Source: Nitriliruptoraceae bacterium (GTDB taxonomy: Bacteria > Actinomycetota > Nitriliruptoria > Nitriliruptorales > Nitriliruptoraceae). From it: a stretch of 9,338 nt of DNA. The stretch covers positions 1 to 9,338 of the forward strand of contig SKTN01000305.1 of NCBI GenBank assembly GCA_007117945.1, written 5' to 3'. The notes beneath the pieces were generated by a model. That model ran no database searches. It saw only the letters and a program-made list of their open reading frames with translations, and was not told the origin of the DNA. Shown piece by piece: positions 5,178 through 9,338 of this stretch (positions are counted from its first letter, which is position 1; each line of letters opens with the position of its first letter). The translations under genes were made by a program, and so were the position numbers.

Positions 5178-6678
5178 GCTCGACCTCAACGCCGCCCTTC
5201 CGGTCCTGCTCCTGCTCACCTCCCTCGTGCCGGCGGGGATCATCTTCCTGCTCGCCGAGGAGCAGGAGCGCACCCGCCGGGTGGTCAACATGGCCGGCGC
5301 CCTGGCCAAGGTGGTGCTCACCGGTGTACTGATCGCCGGGGTGCTCGGTGGTGCGGAGTACGAGTGGCGCCGCGCCCTGCTGCCGGGCATCGACCTGGTG
5401 CTCAGGGTCGACCCGATCCCGCTGCTGTTCGTGACGCTGTCCTCGATCCTGTGGCTGACCACCACCGTGTACGCCATCGGCTACCTGGAGAAGGGCCAGC
5501 GCCGCTCCCGGTTCTTCGGGTTCTTCAGCCTGTGCGTCACGGCCACGATCGGCATCGCACTGGCCGGCAACCTCGTCACCTTCCTGCTGTTCTACGAGCT
5601 GCTGACCATCGCGACCTACCCGCTGGTCGTCCACCAGGGCGACCGCAAGGCGCTGATCGGTGGCCGGGCGTACCTGCTGTACAGCGTCACCGGTGGTGCG
5701 GTGCTGCTCGTGGCCATCGCGTGGCTGCACGCGCTCGCCGGGCCGGTGGAGTTCCTCGACTACACCCCTCTCGCTGGGCTCGTCGATGACAACGCGACCT
5801 CGCTGACCCTGATCTTCGTGCTGCTCATCGCGGGGCTCGGGGTCAAGACCGCCCTCGTGCCGCTGCACGGCTGGCTGCCGAAGGCCATGGTCGCACCCGC
5901 GCCGGTGAGCTCGCTGCTGCACGCCGTCGCGGTGGTCAAGGCCGGTGCCTACGGGATCGTGCGCGTGGTCTACGACCTCTACGGCCTGGCGTTGGCGCAG
6001 GAGCTCCGGCTCCTGACCCCGCTGCTGGTGCTGGCGGCCGTCACGATCGTGTACGGCTCCCTGCGCGCGCTCGCGCAGGACGACCTGAAGCGGCGGCTGG
6101 CGTACTCGACGGTCAGCCAGCTGTCCTACATCGTGCTCGGGGTCGGGATCGCGAGCCTTGCCGGGGTGACGGGCGGGCTGGTGCACCTGATCCACCAGGG
6201 GATACAGAAGGTCACGCTGTTCTACTGCGCGGGCAACCTGGCCAAGCAGCTGGGCGTGACCCGCATCAGCCAGATGCGCGGCGTCGGTCGGCGGATGCCC
6301 CTGACCATGGGTGCCTTCACCGTGGCTGCGCTCGGCATGATCGGTATCCCCCCGACCGCCGGCTTCGTGACCAAGTGGCACCTGGGGCTCGGTGGCCTCC
6401 AGGCGGGTCAGGGCGTCGTCATCTGGATCCTGCTGCTCTCCAGCGTGCTGAACGCCGCCTACTTCCTCCCGATCATCGCGCGGATCTGGTTCCTGCGCCC
6501 CGAGGGCGAGGAGGCCGGCGCGCCCGTCATGGAGCGCGATCTCGAGCGTGACCCGTGGCTGGTGCTGCCGGCGGTGGTGACCGGGCTGAGCGTGCTCGTG
6601 GTCGGGCTGCTCGCCGGGGCTCCGCTCAGCCCCCTGAACTGGGCGGCGTCCATCGCCGCGGAGGTGGTGGGATCGTGA
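5170..6678 (+). CDS. Proton-conducting antiporter-type membrane subunit 2 (MnhD/hydrogenase-4-like)
   Basis: At 502 residues this is a second, clearly different NuoL/M/N-family membrane protein. Family landmarks are GNLVTFLLFYELLTIATYPLV with E143 (helix 5), GLGVKTALVPLHGWLPKAM with K226 (helix 7) and AVAVVKAGAYGI with K257 (helix 8). QDDLKRRLAYSTVSQLSYI lies at about 303-321. H339, H342 and K347 occur in VHLIHQGIQKVTLF, and K402 in PPTAGFVTKW (helix 12). It keeps the complete set of charged channel residues and reads like the Mrp subunit D and membrane-bound hydrogenase antiporter branch. GTG 5170 is chosen because GGAGG (5156-5160) lies nine bases upstream and it overlaps the preceding stop by 8 bases. 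The stop overlaps the next start as GTGA. It probably packs side by side with the other two large subunits in one membrane complex. Confidence 0.94.
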   Translation: MAELDLNAALPVLLLLTSLVPAGIIFLLAEEQERTRRVVNMAGALAKVVLTGVLIAGVLGGAEYEWRRALLPGIDLVLRVDPIPLLFVTLSSILWLTTTVYAIGYLEKGQRRSRFFGFFSLCVTATIGIALAGNLVTFLLFYELLTIATYPLVVHQGDRKALIGGRAYLLYSVTGGAVLLVAIAWLHALAGPVEFLDYTPLAGLVDDNATSLTLIFVLLIAGLGVKTALVPLHGWLPKAMVAPAPVSSLLHAVAVVKAGAYGIVRVVYDLYGLALAQELRLLTPLLVLAAVTIVYGSLRALAQDDLKRRLAYSTVSQLSYIVLGVGIASLAGVTGGLVHLIHQGIQKVTLFYCAGNLAKQLGVTRISQMRGVGRRMPLTMGAFTVAALGMIGIPPTAGFVTKWHLGLGGLQAGQGVVIWILLLSSVLNAAYFLPIIARIWFLRPEGEEAGAPVMERDLERDPWLVLPAVVTGLSVLVVGLLAGAPLSPLNWAASIAAEVVGS

Positions 6679-8405
6679 ACCTGTTGCTGTGGCTCGCGCC
6701 GATCCTGGTACCGCTGGCGGTGGGGGCGGTCCTGACCCTGCGTCCGGGGCGCGGCACCTCGTGGCTCCTGGCGGCCGCCCCCGTCCCGGCGCTGCTACTA
6801 GCGGTGACCGGCCCCGTCCTCCCCGCCCCGGAGCTGCCGTGGCTGCTGCTGGAGCCGCGGCTGGCCCTCGACGAGCCGGGCAGGGTGCTGCTCGGCCTGA
6901 CGGCGTTGGTGTGGATCATCGCCGGCGTCTACGGCCGCACGGAAGCCGAGCAGCGCGGCGGCTTCGCCGACTGGTGGCTGCTATCGCTCACCGGCAACAT
7001 CGGGCTGCTGCTGTCCGACGACATCCTCACCTTCTACACCGCCTTCGTGGTCATGACCCTGGCCGCCTACGGGCTGGTGGTCCACAGCCGGACGGCCGAG
7101 GCCCGTCGGGCCGGGCGGGTCTACCTGGTGCTGGGTGTCGCCGGCGAGACGCTGCTGCTGGCGGGACTCCTGCTCGCGGCCGCGGACGCGACGGGGCTGC
7201 GCATGGCCGATATCGCCATCGCGGTCGCGCAGTCCCCTGACCGCGACCTGATCATGGCACTGCTGGTGGCCGGCTTCGGGATCAAGGCCGGGGTCATCGG
7301 CCTGCACATCTGGCTGCCGCTCGCCCACCCGGCGGCGCCCTTCGCCGCCAGCGCGGTGCTCAGCGGTGCGATGATCAAGGCCGGGCTCGTCGGGTGGCTG
7401 CGGCTGCTGCCCATCGGTGTGGTGGCGCTGCCGGGCTGGTCCGAGGTGCTGGTGACGCTGGGCCTGGCGACCGCCGTCCTGGGCGTCGCCCTGGGGTTGA
7501 CCCAGCGCGCACCGAAGGTGGTGCTGGCCTACTCGAGCGTCAGCCAGATGGGCTTCATCACCCTGCTGATCGGGGTGGCCCTGGCATCACCGTCGGCGGC
7601 CCCCGTCGCCGTCGCGGCCGCTGCGGCCTACGCCCTGCACCACGGCATCGCCAAGGCGGTGCTGTTCCTGGCCGTGGGCCTGCTGCCCCAGTTCGGCACG
7701 GGTTGGCGGCGGACCACCCTACTGGTGGGTGTCGTCGTGGCCGGCCTGGCGCTGGCCGGGGCGCCTCTGTCCAGCGGTGCCTTCGCGAAGGCGTGGATGA
7801 AGCAGGCCATCGACCTCGCGCTACCGGGCACGAACCTGACGACGCTGGCCTCGCTGGCGGCCGTCGGCACGACCGTGCTGATGGCCCGCCTTCTGCTCCT
7901 GCTCCGCGCACGGTTGCCGGACACCGCCGCCGTTGGGTCGGCAGCGGGACTGGAGCCCTTCAGCACGCTGGTGGCGGCGACGCTGGTGGCCACCCCCCTG
8001 GTCGCACCGGCGCTGTTCCCGGCACTGGCGACGCCCGGCGCACGTTCGCTGGTCACCGAGGCGCTGTGGCCCGTGGCCCTCGGCCTCCTGCTGGCCACCG
8101 CGGCGGTGCTGCTGCGACGCCGGGTCAGCCTCCACATCCCCGAGGTGTGGCCCGGCGACCTGGTCGTCATCACCGAACGTGCGGTCTCCGGCGCCGCGCG
8201 GGGCCTTGCCGCTGCCGCACCCCCGGTGACCACGACGCTGTCACGGACCAGCAGCGCAGTGCAGGCCGCCGCGCTGGCCCTCGGACGGCGCGACGAGGGC
8301 CTCGACCGGCTCGAGGACCGCCTGACCCGCTGGCGGACCGGCGGCGCGATGGTCGCGCTCGTCGCCCTCGCGGTCACCGCCGCGCTCCTGCTCCCGGCAC
8401 GGTGA
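6675..8405 (+). CDS. Proton-conducting antiporter-type membrane subunit 3, diverged, with C-terminal extension
   Basis: GTG 6675 overlaps the previous stop as GTGA and starts at a typical family N-terminus (MNLLLWLAPILVPLAVGAVL), giving 576 residues. An upstream in-frame extension to 6555 would lie inside the previous gene and is rejected. Retained family residues are K204 in FGIKAGVIGLHIWLP (helix 7), K235 in GAMIKAGL (helix 8), APKVVLAYSSVSQMGF at about 279-294, H322/H323 and K327 in LHHGIAKAVLF, and K372 in SSGAFAKAW (helix 12). The helix-5 glutamate is missing. Aligned to subunit 2, TFLLFYELLT becomes TFYTAFVVMT and V125 takes its place. A glutamate, E158, appears instead in the following helix. 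After about residue 482 comes a polar/amphipathic stretch (VSLHIPEVWPGDLVVITERA and onward), then a last helix at about 555-574. This resembles the extended tails of NuoL and of some Mrp-type subunits, whose tail helix braces neighbouring subunits. Confidence 0.92.
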   Translation: MNLLLWLAPILVPLAVGAVLTLRPGRGTSWLLAAAPVPALLLAVTGPVLPAPELPWLLLEPRLALDEPGRVLLGLTALVWIIAGVYGRTEAEQRGGFADWWLLSLTGNIGLLLSDDILTFYTAFVVMTLAAYGLVVHSRTAEARRAGRVYLVLGVAGETLLLAGLLLAAADATGLRMADIAIAVAQSPDRDLIMALLVAGFGIKAGVIGLHIWLPLAHPAAPFAASAVLSGAMIKAGLVGWLRLLPIGVVALPGWSEVLVTLGLATAVLGVALGLTQRAPKVVLAYSSVSQMGFITLLIGVALASPSAAPVAVAAAAAYALHHGIAKAVLFLAVGLLPQFGTGWRRTTLLVGVVVAGLALAGAPLSSGAFAKAWMKQAIDLALPGTNLTTLASLAAVGTTVLMARLLLLLRARLPDTAAVGSAAGLEPFSTLVAATLVATPLVAPALFPALATPGARSLVTEALWPVALGLLLATAAVLLRRRVSLHIPEVWPGDLVVITERAVSGAARGLAAAAPPVTTTLSRTSSAVQAAALALGRRDEGLDRLEDRLTRWRTGGAMVALVALAVTAALLLPAR

Positions 8406-8463
8406 GCGGCCACCCACCCACGACCTCTACCACCACCCCTGACGAACGAGACGAGGACACACG

Positions 8464-9338
8464 ATGCGCACCACCATCCACGACAGCGACGTACCCCTCG
8501 GCGCCGGCGCGACGATCGCGTCCACCGATGCACCCCACGCGCAACCCACCGACGAGGTCCTGCGCCACCTCGATGCCGATCCCGCCGGCCTCACCAGCGA
8601 CGAGGCACGGGCGCGGCTCGAGCGCGCCGGACCGAACCGCCTGCCCGAGAGCCCGACCGACCCTGCCTGGCTCCGCCTGGCACGCCACTTCAACGACGTC
8701 CTGATCTACGTGCTGCTCGCCGCGGCCGTGCTGAAGGCCGTGCTCGGTGAGTGGGTCGACTTCGGGGTGATCCTTGCCGTGGCGGTCATCAACGCGGCGA
8801 TCGGGTTCGTCCAGGAGGGTCGCGCCGAGCGGGCGCTGGCCGGGCTGCGCTCCATGCTCTCCCTGACCGCGCAGGCCCGCCGCGACGGAGAGTGGACCGA
8901 GGTGGAGGCGGAGTCGCTGGTCCCCGGCGACGTCGTCCGCCTGCGCTCCGGTGACCGTGTGCCTGCGGATCTGCGCATCCTGGAGGCGGTGGAGCTGCGC
9001 ACCGAGGAGTCGGGCCTGACGGGCGAGTCCGAGGCCGTCACCAAGCAGGCTGCGCCCGTGGACGGCGACGCCGGCATCGGCGACCGCTTCAGCATGGCCT
9101 ACTCCGGCAGCCTGGTGGCCGGTGGCCGCGGCATCGGTGTCGTCACCGCGACCGGACCCGCCACGGAGATCGGGCGCATCAGCGCGATGATCGACGAGGT
9201 CGAGGACCTGGCCACCCCCCTGGAGCGGCAGATCGGCCGCTTCAGCGCGACGCTGTCCAAGGTCATCCTCGGCGTGGCCGCTGTCATGCTGCTGTTCGGC
9301 TTCGGCGTCCACGACCTCGAGATCGTGCTACTGCTGAC
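8464..9338 (+). CDS. P-type cation-transporting ATPase (P2-type), N-terminal part (3' end outside window)
   Basis: The frame is open from ATG 8464 to the window edge: 291 complete codons, cut before the phosphorylation site. After a variable 28-residue N-terminus comes a Cation_ATPase_N domain (about 29-75: TDEVLRHLDADPAGLTSDEARARLERAGPNRLPE, in pieces). Helices 1 and 2 follow (FNDVLIYVLLAAAVLKAVLG at about 77-95; VDFGVILAVAVINAAIGF at about 98-115). The actuator domain then shows LVPGDVVRLRSGDRVPAD (152-169) and the dephosphorylation motif TGES (186-189). The next helix pair begins near ATLSKVILGVAAVMLLFGF. This is the Ca2+/Mg2+-type (P2) layout. The ion-binding residues of helix 4 lie outside, so the ion is open. 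GAGG (8453-8456) is well spaced. The start is only 58 bases after the antiporter operon with no visible terminator, so read-through transcription is likely. Confidence 0.93.
   Translation, partial: MRTTIHDSDVPLGAGATIASTDAPHAQPTDEVLRHLDADPAGLTSDEARARLERAGPNRLPESPTDPAWLRLARHFNDVLIYVLLAAAVLKAVLGEWVDFGVILAVAVINAAIGFVQEGRAERALAGLRSMLSLTAQARRDGEWTEVEAESLVPGDVVRLRSGDRVPADLRILEAVELRTEESGLTGESEAVTKQAAPVDGDAGIGDRFSMAYSGSLVAGGRGIGVVTATGPATEIGRISAMIDEVEDLATPLERQIGRFSATLSKVILGVAAVMLLFGFGVHDLEIVLLL

Noticed and set aside
4912..6381. 489-residue minus-strand open frame
   Set aside because: It is the shadow of two overlapping, clearly recognisable antiporter-type genes, and shows the same Gln/His/Arg-rich antisense composition.
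6555..6674. Upstream extension of the third antiporter subunit by 40 codons
   Set aside because: The extension is non-hydrophobic, lies inside the previous gene, and would replace a family-like N-terminus that starts at GTG 6675 with GTGA coupling.
7394..8704. 436-residue plus-strand frame overlapping subunit 3 and the second ATPase
   Set aside because: It is an out-of-frame reading of two recognised genes, with Gly/Arg/Pro-rich nonsense composition.

Overview
The window is dense, very GC-rich DNA, with C or G in most third codon positions, frequent GTG starts and overlapping stop/start codons. This fits a high-GC actinobacterium. Euzebya/Nitriliruptor-type lineages would be compatible, but that placement is a guess from gene style, not shown by the sequence. 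All supported genes are on the + strand. The long minus-strand open frames are composition artefacts. No RNA gene, insertion sequence, CRISPR array or origin was seen.

Layout. (1) 1-414 is the C-terminal membrane domain of a P-type cation ATPase. One base later comes a predicted secreted, probably lipid-anchored HExxH metalloprotease-like protein (416-1726). (2) After a 256-bp gap with no convincing gene (one weak 40-codon frame at 1789-1911) comes a class I fructose-1,6-bisphosphate aldolase (1983-2864), a cytoplasmic glycolysis/gluconeogenesis enzyme. (3) A small winged-helix regulator (2949-3242) follows. (4) The 193-bp intergenic region at 3243-3435 holds an AT-rich island. It contains a plausible promoter overlapped by a 12-bp inverted repeat, then a ribosome binding site and a possible 23-residue leader ORF coupled to the next gene. 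(5) A tightly overlapping operon (3436-8405) encodes a small membrane protein of about three helices and three different NuoL/M/N (Mrp/hydrogenase-4-like) proton-conducting subunits. None of the redox subunits of complex I and none of MnhA/B/E/F/G is visible in the window. (6) 58 bp downstream begins a second P-type cation ATPase (8464 to the window edge).

How they may work together. Three paralogous antiporter-type subunits with retained membrane lysines suggest a multi-subunit cation/proton antiporter or proton-translocating membrane complex. It is flanked by ATP-driven cation pumps and is probably controlled by the regulator just upstream. This points to an ion-homeostasis island. The substrate ion, the partner proteins and the direction of transport cannot be read from the sequence. 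The most unusual points are the absence of other complex subunits, the loss of the family glutamate in the fifth helix of the third antiporter subunit, and the operator-like inverted repeat at the operon promoter.
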